Origin: Rostratula benghalensis
Lineage: Eukaryota; Chordata; Aves; Charadriiformes; Rostratulidae
Reading direction: 5' to 3'
NCBI GenBank assembly: GCA_013399305.1
Contig: VXAI01000190.1
Coordinates: 1,067,897 to 1,131,896, forward strand
Length of the DNA stretch: 64,000 bases
Shown here: positions 35,276-47,430 of the stretch, piece after piece
Position numbering within the stretch: position 1 is the stretch's first letter
How the letters are laid out: every line of letters starts with the position of its first letter
Program-made: the position numbers and the translations under genes
Notes under the pieces: model-generated
Told to the model about the DNA's origin: nothing
The model's input: only the letters and a program-made list of their open reading frames with translations
The model's database searches: none

Positions 35276-35587
35276 AGTCTACAATATTTTAGTTCTGATC
35301 ACATAAATGAGAAGAGAGAACCATAACTACGATAAGTAGGATAACCTGGTAGGAGTTCTTTATGTGTCATTTGCTTACTGTAAAACCATACAGGAGTAAC
35401 CACGTCCTTGGGAGGTTGCTGGGCCCTGGGAGTCTGGCAAGGTAAGCTCAGTAATTTACCTTGCCATCCTGAATGCCTGAACTCAGCCGTTGCCTCCTTC
35501 CCTGGGAGGTGGGTTTTTTGTTTAAATCTTTATGGACAAGAGTAGGCACTTTGCATTAAGTCATCAACTGCAAGATCTAAGAGGATT

Positions 35588-35694
35588 TAAGAGCAACCTG
35601 GTCTGGTGGGAGGTGTCCCTGCCAATGGCAGGGGTTTTGGAACTGGATGATCTTTAAGGTCCCTTCCAACTCCAACCATTCTGTGATTCTGTGA
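35588..35694 (+). mobile_element. Short CR1 3' tail
   Basis: 'agagcaacctggtctggtgg' is followed by 'gaggtgtccctgccaatggc' and the terminus 'ccattctgtgattctgtgat'. It lies about 0.3 kb from an opposite-strand CR1 of the same type, so the two can pair as an inverted repeat over about 105 bases. Confidence 0.93.
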
Positions 35695-37200
35695 TCTCTT
35701 CAGACAGAAGGCAGTGAGAGGGAATGAGCTTCAGTCGCTGTGTGGGCGTGAAATAGCAGCACTTTCTGTCCCTCCTGCTGGTCTTGGGACCAGAAAGGAA
35801 GAAATTGGGAAAGAAGCCTCCTAAGTTTTGTAGCCTGGGAGTTAGGGCACTTGGCTGGTTTGGATTAATGTGAGTTTTGGTCTGCACTCTGGGAACTTCT
35901 TATTTAATTTTTTTAATCCAGTGATTTCCCCCTCACTCTCTCATCTTTTATTACTAATTACAAAACTACTATTCTTTAAGAGTTCTGTGTATCTAATTCT
36001 GTGCTCTCGATTCCACATCATTTATAAATCAAATCCCTTTACCTGAATCGCCAAATATTTTGGGCATGTCCGAATGGAAATTTTTACTTCCTATATTTCT
36101 CTAGAGTGCCCTCCCCACTGTCTTGCCATCTCTTGTCTTCGTCTGTAGGGACTGGAATTTTTGCTTAGCTGAAATTCCTGTTTCTCTCACACACCTCGAG
36201 TATTCATTAGTTTCACCTACTGAAATCGATGCCAGACCTGCGTGGCTTGATCTGCTGCTTGTAATTAAATGCAAATTAAACCAGTTTTGCTCAACGTTAG
36301 TCTGCGTTACAGCTCAGTAATTAAAAAATGCCTTATGCCTTGAAAAACCTGAGTCACTGAACTTCTCAGCCTGGCACACCAGTCTGTGACTTAGGTTGCA
36401 GTGGCAGAAAGCAGCTGGTTTGGAGTTCAGAGCAGATGCCTCTTAGATACTAAATAAGCAGAAGGCAGGATATTGCCCCTTCCTGTTTGCAGCTGCTTTA
36501 ATAGGAATTGGAAAAGGTTTGGGTTGGTTTTTTTTTATCTTTTTCCAGATGGTTATTCACACGTGATGGGTTTAATTCAACCAGAAACTAGTGCTAATAT
36601 CCAAACAAGCAGGTCTCTGCTTGTCTTTTTTTAAATCTATTCTGTGTTGCTGGAAACTCAGGGCTTTTAGGCTGCCCCTTAATCCTACTTCCCCGGGAGC
36701 TGGGGTGGGAGGACTTGCTGCTCCTCTGTCTTCAGCCCTGCCTGCCTCTTCCTACATTGGTTGGTGTTTCCTTTTGCATCAAGATCAAGTTTCCTCATCC
36801 TGCTTGATGTCTTCCACCACCTCCTTGCACATCTCTACCCTGCTCACATTTCTTCTGTACATTTGCCTTCAGTATTGATGGTTCCCAAAACGCTGTCCTG
36901 CTCAGGACGCGTTAGCCTTATACCGACCGTGCTCCTTAAAATTAATTCTCTTTTACATAGGGTGCACTTGGGGCCTGATTTTTGAAATTCCCCTTGGGGT
37001 GGGGAGGTGGTTATTGCTCAGGACACTTTCCCTTTAATGTGTGTGTAAGCAGGGCCGTATATACAGTGTAGCTCAGAATGTTGTATAAGATAACCAGCAG
37101 ACAGGTAGGAGCAGGCGTATTGGTGGGTAGCTATTTACTGCCCAGTGTGCAATTATTCTTTAATTGCTTTTCCTTAGAGTTTTGGAGTTGGGTGTTTTGG
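35695..37200. other. Intron 1 unique sequence
   Basis: This includes a homeobox/POU-type composite 'taattaaatgcaaattaa' at 36263-36280. No exon is seen. Confidence 0.5.
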
Positions 37201-37238
37201 TTTTTTTTTTTTTTTTTTTTGGGGGGGGGGGGGGGGGG
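37201..37238. repeat. T20-G18 homopolymer junction
   Basis: Twenty T followed directly by eighteen G. The G run is quadruplex-capable. Such a junction is also a typical site of polymerase slippage and assembly error, so its true length is uncertain. Confidence 0.85.
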
Positions 37239-37389
37239 TGGTTTCATTTTTTTTAAACCTGGTCCCACCTCTGTGCATGTATTTGTTTCTCAGACCAGTC
37301 TTAAGCAGCTCAGGAAACTATCGTAAGATGGTGAAGCTGGTGTGGCCCATGGGCCATATAGCTGGGATGTTTTGGGCTGTGATCACATT

Positions 37390-37831
37390 TTGGAAATTTA
37401 TCTGGAGCAAGTGCAGAGGGCAACGAAGCTGGTGAAGGGCCTGGAGAATAAATCTCATAAAGAGCAATTGAAGGAGCTGGGACTGTTCAGTTTGAGGAAG
37501 AGGAGGCTGAGGGGAGACCCTCATAGCTCTCTACAACAACTTGAAAGGGCATTGTAGAGAGGTTGGTGCTGGTCTCTCCTCAATTTAGCGAGGGAATGGC
37601 TTCAAGCTGCAATGGGGTAGGTTTAGGCTGAACATTAGGAAAAATTTTTCCCAGAAAGAGTGGTCAGAGCCTGGAATGGGCTGCCCAGGGTTGAGTCCCC
37701 ATCCCTGAATGTGTTTCAGAGTGGTTTAGATGTGGTGCTGGGGGCTGGGGTGTAGGGGAGAACTTTGTAGAGTGGGGCTGATGGTTGGACTCAATGATCC
37801 CAAGGGTCTTTTCCAACCTGAATGATTCTAT
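37390..37831 (+). mobile_element. Older CR1 LINE fragment
   Basis: This is a diverged sense CR1. It contains 'gaagctggtgaagggcctgg' and the ORF2 trace [18 protein letters not shown] (around 37468-37520), then 'gaatgggctgcccagggttg'. The 3' end is 'tttccaacctgaatgattct'. Greater divergence than its neighbours suggests an older insertion. The 5' edge is uncertain. Confidence 0.85.
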
Positions 37832-39307
37832 CTCCCCATAAAAATAAGCCCTTTCTCAAAATCTGGCCCCAAGCCACAATCCAAATGCTGTACAAAATTT
37901 TTACTTGGTTTTCAGTATCACTAATAGAGAACTGGTTATTCAAAGGAAATGTCTGAAATTAATGGTCATTCTTTTCCTTGTCCCTAACACTTGGTCATTC
38001 TTAGCACTGACCCTCAGTGCTCAGGTTTTAGATTCTCAGTCACGTAGTTTGATTCAGGATTTCTTGGATTTTGGCGTGGCATGGACTTCTTTTGTGGTTC
38101 CAGCTTCATCAAAGGGCAGTTAATCTTTTTACATCTCTTGAGCAAATATGAATTTACCTACCCAGTCTCTAATGACAGTCACGATAGTACTGAGCGAAGG
38201 GATCAAATATTGCCTCCATGGGAGCTGAGGAGACTGGTTGGCTGCTGTTACAGTGGGTTTGACCCTTAGTGATCCATACTGGGTGTGAACCAGTGTTCCC
38301 ACACTTACACATTGGTCGGATTGCTCATCACCCTTGGCTTTTGTGAAACGCATTTGTGTTGGTTGCCTGGCAGCACTACCACCGAAGGAAGGCTGTTGGA
38401 GCTTTCATGGTGATGGTAATATTTTGTCTTCTTAATGTGTGAGTAGAGTCTCCTGTATGCACGTGCAGAACCAGAAATGCCAAGTTTCGGGACTCGGGCT
38501 TTCCTTTTAACCTTGCCTTCTGTCATTGTGCTTTTAACCCTCTCTGTAGCTTTTTCTGAATAAAACACATAAAAATGATGGGTATTTTGTAAGCAGCAGA
38601 GAAACATGCCATCAAAAGCCATTTCTAGCTTGCCTGTACAGTGTTGTACAGTTGGTTGAGCACTGCAGTAGACTCCTGGACTCCTAATTCCAGCTCTACC
38701 TTTAATCCTCCACAAAACCAAGGATAAACTCTTCCCAAATCCTTGCATTTCCTAGGAGGTCTAATTCAAGTGAGCTAATAGGAAGCATTGAACAATCCTG
38801 TGAAGAGGCCATTTCTTCAGTTCTTCCTGTTGAAATCAAGGCCTCTTTCCAGTTCCTGTTTTAGTCTGGTTGCCATTAATAATTCCTCCTCAGCCGGTGC
38901 TGTGACTTGGATTTCTGTGCTCTGGCTGAAGACAAAGCTGGGGGGAGGAGGAGGAGGGGACTGGTGCGTCCTCTGCTGAGGCAGTTTCCTGCCTTGTGCT
39001 TCCCTTTGCCTGCCCAAGGGCAAGATTTAGATGGTGGCAAAGCAGGGTGGTGGGAGAGGACAAGAACCACCCTCTTCACCAAGAGTGGTGAATTCAGCTG
39101 AACTTGGGCCTTCAGCTCTTTCTCTTGCTGTCAGACCTCATCATGCCCCAAACAGTTTTAAGTATCAACAGGTACTGCAAAGCAGAAGCCCACGTCTTAC
39201 CTAAGGATGTGCAGGCAGCACTGCCCTGTGACCTTAAATGGAGTAAGTGGGGAGCTGTGGCAGGGGTGTGGGGAGAGGTGTGGGCATTGGACCCTGATGG
39301 GGTGGTG
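37832..39307. other. Intron 1 unique sequence
   Basis: A GGGGGGAGGAGGAGGGG-type purine run is at 38940-38957. No exon or RNA is recognised. Confidence 0.5.
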
Positions 39308-39722
39308 GGAAGCCTGGAGGACAGGCTAAGAGAGTTGGGGTTGTTCAGCCTGGAGAAGAGAAGGCTCCAGGGAGACCTTAGAACCCCCTCCAGTACCTAA
39401 AGTGGCTGCAGGAGAGATGGGGAGGGACTCTTGATTGGGGAGGAGAGTGATAGGACAAGAGGCAATGGTTTTAAACTGAAAGAGGGGAGATTTATATTAG
39501 ATCTTGGGAAGAAATTCTTTCCTGTGAGGGTGGTGAGGCACTGGAAGAGGTTGCCCAGAGAAGCTGTGGCTGCCCCATCCCTGGAGGGGTTCAAGGCCAG
39601 GCTGGATGGGGCTTTGAGCAACCTGTTCTGGTGGGAAGTGTCCCTGCCCATGGCAAGGGGGGTTGGAACTGGATGATCTTTAAGGTCCCTTCCAACCCAA
39701 ACCATTCTATGATTCTATGAGG
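39308..39722 (+). mobile_element. CR1 LINE fragment with intact octamer terminus
   Basis: It runs from 'cctggaggacaggctaagag' through 'ctggagaagagaaggctcca' and 'gttgcccagagaagctgtgg' to 'ccattctatgattctatgag'. ORF2 C-terminal residues are legible between 39431 and 39676. The complete 3' terminus and modest divergence suggest a relatively young copy. Confidence 0.95.
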
Positions 39723-42700
39723 TATCAAGTGGCAAGAAGAGAGGACAGTAAATGAAGGAGAGGCCAGGGTGGTACTGGGGGAGGTGGGAATGCTGGAAAG
39801 GGTACTACAGGGGAGCTGGTAAAAGGAGGGCTCAGATTTAAGTAGCAAGAGCAACAGAAGGAAGAGGAGAACATTCTTTTTTGTTTTTAAACAAACAAGT
39901 GGAAAACTTGTCACAGGACATGGCCTTTGTGGAGAGACACCTACTGAAGCTTGGAGCTGGTTAAGATTGTGTGGGTGCGTCAGCTACGGTTTGTGAGCCT
40001 GGGAACTAGTGCTTGTGTTCCTTTGGACAAAACCTGATGCTTACAGAGAATACTGCAGAGATTTTGGGTTTAGGCTTAGAACATGGCATTTCAGAAAAAG
40101 TTCTGTATGTGGACACGTCTCTTCTGCTACCAGAGGGTTTCTCTGCTGCCCTCTCAGTTTCTTGCCATGCCTGAGGTTGATAAGATCTTGCCAAAGAAAG
40201 TAAACCCAAAGTATTATCTGTTCCTGATGAAATCTTAGCTTCCTGACCCTTCTGAAGGGTTTAACTTCCAAAGATTGAAATATAATTATGATTATTTTAG
40301 CATGCCCAACATTGCTCCTTGCCCTTTCCCAGCAATGGTGGCTCTATGTTTTGAGACGAGTAGCCGAGCATTTTTTTCCAAGATTTGCATATTTGCACTG
40401 AAATATAGGTTCCATCTCTTCCACAAAAAAGTCAATAGGAATAGGGAGGGAAAGAAGAAAAGGGGGAAAAAAAAAAGAAAAAGACAATCCCTGCCCTCTC
40501 CAGTACAGTGTCTGTGGAAGTGTCATCCAGATTGTCTTTGCTTGAGGATGTTTTCTCCACTTTGAGCTACTATATGAAATGCAGTAACACCATAAAATCA
40601 CAATAGGCAATCTCAGGGGAGGTCAAATATAGAAATTATACTTAACTGCATAACATGAGTTAAAAGCTAACAGAAATAGAACTCAGCCACAAATAATATC
40701 ATGCTACAGGAGTAATAATAGACTGTATTCTGGGTTTTTTTCTTTTATGTCCTTCCCTGTGTACAGTCCCTGGTAGTTTGGGTTTGGGCATCAACCCTGT
40801 GTAGCTCCAGATGAAGGGTGTTTGGAAGGTTTTGCCATGAGATTTCCACAGGGTGCGCTTAAAAGAACTCAACAATTCCTTTTCTTTTGGGTCAAAAGCT
40901 CTGGTTGGGCAAAACTGATTGGAGATCAGTTCTCATCAAGGAAAACCAAAAAGCATGAGTTCTAATTTCTGGAATTCACTTTCATTAACTGCCACCGATG
41001 GAAACTTTCCCAATAAAAAGGAAGCTAGTTACTGGAGAGTTTTGCAATCGTGGCACTAATAGCAGATGCATTAAAAAATAAAGCAAGCTCCCGGATAAAG
41101 ATCTAACAATTAAAATTAGGTGCTGTTCATAATGTCTTCGAGTATCTCAAGTATGTGATCATGTGAAGGGTGTTTGTATGGGCTGGATGAGCGTGTCTGA
41201 CCACAGGGCTATTAAGGGCAGGAGATTCAGGTTTGGATAACGTAGAGAGTGAACGGCTGAGGAAAATATAGAATCCACTGCCATGGGTTCCCCTTTTCAC
41301 GTTCTATTCGTAGGTCTGCTGGCTTTCTACCGTGACCTTGGTGTCTGCAGTGAAAAGGAGTTTTGCATAATGTGTGAGTCCTTTTGAAATGGACTTGAAA
41401 TACTTCTTCAGGGCGCTGTGCTCTGAAGATGGGGGGATGGGACTTGTAAAGAATTACAAGCGCCGGTCGAAGAGCGGCGGAATATCTGGTTTCAGAGTCT
41501 TTCCTCCTCTGCTGAAAATAAGGTTTCTGTGTAGTAACTGTGTCAGCAGAGAGAGTTGGAAGAGATGTGTTGGTTCTACAGCAGTGAGGCAGGTTGAAAG
41601 CTGAGAAGCTGCTGTGTGACAGCGAGGGCTTCCCTGGTTACTGTCAAATGGTCGATATTTATTTACTTACCTTACTTTTTGCTCTCAGCCTTTGACAGGC
41701 ATGGAGTTTGGTAGTTCACAGCGGGGAAATCTGACTGCCAAAGGAATTGGGTTTTGTGCGTGATGGGATGTGAACCCTAAATGGCATTTAACGAGGGTTT
41801 GCTCGGTGCAAATGTGCTTGTGCATTGATTCTGTTGGGAGCAGAGCGTGCTCTTGCAGCTCTGCCAGGGAAGGGAGAAGGAGGGAGAGGCAGAGCTCCAG
41901 GAAATGGTAAGTTCTGGCCTGAATGTAGATGCTGGGGTTTTTTTGCTGTGAACTTTTGTACCTGCGGCGCTCTTGGAATCGACTTTACCACTGGGAGCAA
42001 TCAGTTGCTGGTCAAGAAGCATGTTTGTGAGAGCTGGGAGGAGATTTCTGGGGAAAGAGCTACAAAAGCAAGGGAAACAAAGGCACATTAGAAACTGATG
42101 AGATTCTTGAATCTTTAGTAAATTGAAAACTCACAATATAGCTTTAGCTTCAAAAAGTCAGCTGGGGATGAGCTAGTATTTTTTTTTTTTTTGCAAACTG
42201 GAATGACCTTAGCCTTTCTTAAATCACTGCTCAGTGTGAGAACAGAGTTAAAAAGGGAGATTAAAAATAAGCAGAGTTCACATTCCTACCTGCAAATCAG
42301 CTAACAACTGATGCTCTCCATGCTTGGAGGGAAGACAGTAAAAGACTAGAGTTGAGAAGACTCCAGAACAAATCAAGCATGTACGAGACAAAGAATCAGC
42401 AAAATAATCTTGAATTTAGAATTGGGGCAGTTAGCAGCATGGGCATGGCATGTGAAGTACTTGGTGGTTTTTGTTGGTGGTTTTTTTTTTTTTTTTTTTT
42501 TTCCAAGCCCTGTTGAAACTTTAATTTGTGATGAGATGGTTTTTGAAATACCGACATTATGAAGGGTTGACACTACAGGCCAGTCAGATGTCTGTTGTGG
42601 CTTGGAAAATGTTGAACAGAGGGGACAATAACTGCATTTTTTGAAAGGTGTATCTAAATTCATCCCTTTGGTGAAATTCTGCATCTCCTTCAATTGGCAT

Positions 42701-43086
42701 TTCAGGTTTACCGACTGAAAATCTCTGGGGCCGGACTGGTTACAAATGTTTTCATGCAAGCACATTAGCTTTTAAGTTGGTCCATAAGCTGCTTTTTTTA
42801 AAAAGAAAGTGAATAAGCTTGTAAAATAGCGCATTGGAAACAAAAAAAGTCTTTTTTTCATATAGACAGATCTGATTCATCAGAGAGCATCAAGATAATT
42901 GTCACGATTTTCATTTTAAAAGGAAACCAAGAAATCTTGGCACAAGTGTAAAACTTTCTGTTGCTATACTGGCCTGTTGCCTGGAGCTAAATATTTGCCT
43001 CATGAATTTTCCTTTCCCTATCAGGAACAGGAAGCAATGTTACAAATGAAATGCATTAAGGTTTGTAAGTGATGCCTGTTATTCAG
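39723..43086. other. Intron 1 unique sequence
   Basis: Contents are a purine-rich patch at about 40445-40483, T tracts at 42178-42193 and T22 at 42481-42502. No exon is supported. Confidence 0.5.
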
Positions 43087-43101
43087 NNNNNNNNNNNNNN
43101 N
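43087..43101. other. Assembly gap (15 N) followed by an A-rich run
   Basis: Fifteen N, then an A-rich stretch with single G interruptions to about 43126. The gap probably reflects an unresolved homopolymer. Confidence 0.95.
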
Positions 43102-43516
43102 AAAAAAAAAAGAAAAAAAAAAAAGGAAAGATGCTGTAGTACAAGTTACGTGATTATAAACTCGATAAACCGATTTGTATTCTGGCTGAAATTTGGATGG
43201 TCACTTATTTTTTGTGATTTGAGTACTTGGTAAGCATGGAGATTTGTATCTACTTGCTTTCATCTGGGTAAGTAAAACACGTATTAGGGTCAGGTTTAGT
43301 TGGACAATTTCAAATGCCATTAAGATTACTAGACACATTTTCCTTTTCCTCTACTTTTTGGTTTTCTTTTCTTTTAATGAGCTCAGCCATCAGTGAATCA
43401 TAGATTCATAAAACGGTCCAGGCCAGAAAGGTTCTGATTCTCAGAAGGCTATAGAGACTGAAAATGTAAACATAAAAGACAGTGCAGCACTTTTTAAAAA
43501 CTCTTATGGCTGATGT
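43102..43516. other. Intron 1 unique sequence after the gap
   Basis: A possible degraded CR1 terminus is at about 43397-43435 ('gaatcatagattcataaaac'), too short to call confidently. Confidence 0.4.
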
Positions 43517-43595
43517 CACAGAATCGCAGAATGAGATGGGGTTGGAAGGGACCTCTGGAGATGACCTAGTCAAACCCCATTCCTACAAGGGTTGG
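43517..43595 (-). mobile_element. Short CR1 3' tail, antisense
   Basis: 'tcacagaatcgcagaatgag', 'atggggttggaagggacctc' and 'tggagatgacctagtcaaac' are an antisense CR1 3' end of the 'cctctggagatcatc' subfamily, also seen at 16000 and 63336. Confidence 0.88.
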
Positions 43596-46500
43596 GATAT
43601 TGCATAGGTAGATACAAACCACAGCTTCCAGAGTGCCCTTCCACAGTTCCCCAAGAGTCCAGAGAAAGCAGATTTCACTAGGAAATAAAATTACTTCAGT
43701 GCTTCTTACCATGCAAAGCTTTGCCAGCACAGACGGAAAAGCTCTATTGTGTACCCAGCTCTCGTTCACACTCACTTAACTTGGGAACTATAAATATGTA
43801 GTAATGATATACACAGTGAATAATTAATGCCACGTATGCTTAGCTAAGAAGGAAGCCCTTTCACAGCTTCATGGAATAGACAAAATGAAAGGAAAACTTT
43901 TGGGAATTACCCATAAAGAGAATAAAATATGTAAGTCTGTACTGGAGATCGGAAATCTTACTGTACCATACATAAAGAAAGGGAATTGATTAAACATCAG
44001 AAAAGATGATATCCCTGGAAAAAGACTGGTGAAAAAAATGCAAATTTGCTTGACTTCAGAAATGTGGAATATGAAAAAAATAGCCAAAAAAAAAAAAAAT
44101 AGACCTCTTCATTTTGGTTGATTTATTTTACCATTGGATTTTATCCTTTAATACCAAAACCACGGCAACTGTTATTTACAAAGCAGAAGAACGTGGCAAA
44201 AAGCGAGTCCTTTGCAGATACAAGTTGAATGGTTTATTACTGTTAAATGTCACTAACATCTTCCACACGTGGAGCAGATTTTGTAGGACTGCCCTTCATT
44301 TAGAAGACCTCTAAAAACAAACAGTATGGAGAGAGAAATTAGAATTGAACTGATACACCTCAGCCCCAGAAAATACCTGTGTCCAGGCAAGGATTTGGAT
44401 AACCTGAATATCAGAGGCTTCAAATGGGCAGCTGGAGGAGGGGGTGAAGAGCAGCAGCGGTATATTTAGGCACGAGAAATAAGATGAATAAGTAAAAACC
44501 CCCAAGGAGAGACCAGGAAGGAAGTTTGGGGCTCAAGCCAGACAAGGTGTGTGGCATTGGGGCTGTGCCCCTTGTGACAGTGGGTTTGGGCAGGGAGCAA
44601 TAGAAGCGTCTCCTTTTTAATCCCTCGTGCACACAGAGGCAGTGCGGGTTGCTATGAAAACTTTCAGGCTCTCATTGCAAATTCTCTCCAGCTACAGCAA
44701 ATTATCACACACTGAGATTTTGTCTGGCTGTTCTAATGCAAATGGACGACATTGATTCTTCTCTTGCAGAAAAAAAGTGATATTGAGCAAACCATCTGCC
44801 CGGTACAAATGCTGGGAGCGTAGCTCTTTTACTCTACTAAGGTTTAATTCATCGATTTATTTTAATTTCCCCCTTCATTTGTGCCTTTTAAACTGTGAAA
44901 ACTTTGACTCCTGTTGCGTTTCAAAGGATATTTACTAATAAGGAGTTGATGCAATTTTTTTTGTTTTGGCAGCCGGGCTCTTTTAGCCGCCGAGTGGTGG
45001 TGTATGAATTGAGATAGAATCTCTGATAAACGTGGACTGAGTTAACAATTCTTTAGTGTGTTGCCAGAACGGTGTTTATTGTTTGTAACTTGTTTTCAGG
45101 TGACAAACCAGTGGAATGGCCCGTTGTGATTTCCAGCGGCGCGTGCCCACAGAATGCGCTTACGAGGGCTTTCCACCCGCTATTCAGCTGGCTGTTGCCT
45201 GCTTGTTTTCTGTTTCAAAAAGTGTTTTCATTGTCAATCCGCATCCAAACCAGTCCGTTGGAGCAGCCCATTTGCTCCCAGATGCTTCGTTTTGTCCCGA
45301 CGGACACCCGATGATGGAGGTGGAATATTCTGAACCGAATGGTAAATATGAGTCTTCTACTTAGGTCGCTGTTTTTAGATATATTGATTTTATTTAGGTC
45401 CAGCACGTGTTTTATATGGCTGTGATTGACTGTTGAAGAGGTCACAGTTACTCTTCAGAGCTCTGAATACCAGCCAAAAAAAATCCTGTGGATGTAAATA
45501 TGTAAAAAATGGACAAAGCATGCAGGAAAAAAAAAAAAAATCCTGTTTGCAGGACATTACTGTGAAAACAAAGGAAGATTTTTGTCTTCTTGTTATTTCC
45601 AAAATCACAGCAATCCTACAGCGATGTGTAGGACCATAACAGTATTCGGTAGTGAATGAAATCTCACTTTACAGGCACTTCAAAGCTAAATGGCAAGATC
45701 TGAGAAGGAAATCTCCAGAAAAAGGAGTTTGGAATGTCCGCTTTGGTGAAAAGGGGAAAAAAATGTAGAAAAACCTGAAGCTATGAATGTACATTGAGTG
45801 CTAGGTTTTGGGAGAAGATTAAACATTTTTCTGCCCCATTAGCATCATACCAAACACTGAAAATTGGGACGGATAAGTGTGCTCCAAAGAAACCTTTCTG
45901 ATGTGCTTCTGGAACACTTGTTTGTATTTTAGGAATTAATGCAATTATCAGGGCACGAGTCTACAGCTATGTACAGTTTGTCTGTTCTTCCACCACCTGG
46001 AGGGAACTGCTCACACAGTTGAATCCATAAACCTTTGCAGGATGAAATCTTAAGTAGTCAAAAAAATTAAATCTTTAAAATATTCTTATACTTTTAAATG
46101 CTTTTAAACTATACATGTAGCTGGTATTTTATCTCAAGTATGTGTGTCTGCATATTTCTACAGTGGAAAACGCCCAGTTGTTTCTTCCTTCTTATTTGTC
46201 TCTTTTGAGTGCTCTCTTTCTTTTTTCTTTTTAACTCAACAACCCAAAAGATACTTTTAAAAAATATTTGCTTCTAAAAATGTAGAGAAGGCCCCAATGA
46301 TGTCATACGTAAAAAAAGAAAAAAAAGCAGTATTTCATTTTGATGCTGGAGAGCTTTTGTTCCTCTTCCTACTGTGCAAGTGTTTATATTTTACTTTTTT
46401 TAAGGAAATTAATTTTGAATGTTTTTGGATTAGTGGCTTGGCCCTGCTTCATCGTCATGCTGATTTTCATATGGTTGTCTTGAGAATAAAATATCAGCAA

Positions 46501-46989
46501 AGCAGACACAGTTAGGGTAGGAAAGTCAGCAGCCCTGGATGTCTCTCGCCACCTTAACGTGGGGAAAGCTTTTGAGGTGAGAGGAGGGGCTGGTGGTTGG
46601 GTCCTGAGCTGGGTGTCCCCTGCAGGGAGTGAGGGAGGAGGAGGCAGGGAGGGGGGCAGGCAGTGCTCAGAGGGTTGTTAAACATCTCATGTATAGCATT
46701 GCATAGTGGGCTAGAACAGAGGGAATGTAACAGGGAAAAGGCTGTTACGGCTTCAGATGCAGCCAGCAGATGGATTGGGTCTGAAGGCTGGTCCAGCTCT
46801 GCACCCAAGCACTCCTCTGCTGCTGATAAATTGAATAAGTAATAAACTCTGCACTGGGGGGACATGGGGGTGCCCAGCTGGGATGGCCTGCGCTGACCAG
46901 TGGGGTACCTCAGCACTAGGACCTGACCTGCACATCGTTCCCCCTCCTTGGAGTGCAAGGTGCATGGTTTCCCAGCAGAGTGCCCCTAA
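43596..46989. other. Intron 1 unique sequence
   Basis: This contains an ATGCAAAT octamer at 44736-44743 and A runs at 44084-44099 and 45527-45540. An exon-like CpG-retaining block at 45100-45341 is listed separately. No named repeat is present. Confidence 0.5.
45100..45341 (+). other. Exon-like, CpG-retaining block in intron 1
   Basis: A block of 242 bases is bounded on the left by 'gtaacttgttttcag' (acceptor-like, ends 45099) and on the right by 'accgaatg|gtaaat' (donor-like). It holds about 14 CpGs by my count, far more than adjacent intron. Two frames have stops; a frame from 45072 stays open to 45314 only. It is therefore not a clean coding exon. It could be a non-coding or cryptic exon, a conserved enhancer, or an old retro-insert. 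Confidence 0.3.
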
Positions 46990-47430
46990 TCCTGGAGAGG
47001 GTACAGTAGAGGAATACAAAGATGATGACAGGTTTGGAGCATCTCTCTGAGCAAGTTGGGTCTCTTCAGTTTGGAGAAGAGAAGGCTGAGGGGGGATCTG
47101 ATCAACACATATAAATACTTCAAGGGTGGATCTCAGGAGGATGGGATCAGGCTTTTTTCCATGGTGCCCAGTGATGAGTCAAGAAGAAATGGGCACAAAC
47201 TTGAACATAAGAAGTTCCTCTGAGGAGGAACTTCTTCACTTTGAGAGTGGCAGAGCCCTGGCAGAGGCTGCCCAGAGAGGTGGTGGAGTCTCCATCCCTG
47301 GAGACATTCCAAACCCGCCTGGACACGTTCTTGTGCAACCTGCTCTGTGTGGACCTGCTCTGGCAGGGGGGTTGGACTGGATGATCTCCAGAGGTCCCTT
47401 CCAACCTCATAGCATTCTGTGATTCTGTTA
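46990..47430 (+). mobile_element. CR1 LINE fragment
   Basis: This sense copy is of the subfamily ending 'gatctccagaggtcccttcc'. It contains 'agaagagaaggctgaggggg', 'agaggctgcccagagaggtg' and 'tggatgatctccagaggtcc', with terminus 'agcattctgtgattctgtta'. The minus-strand open frames here are mirrors. ORF2 is interrupted. Confidence 0.93.

Noticed and set aside
43102..43126. A-rich run after the gap as a retrocopy poly(A) tail
   Set aside because: No retrocopy body, open frame or target-site duplication is seen upstream; a simple A-rich run next to a gap is sufficient.
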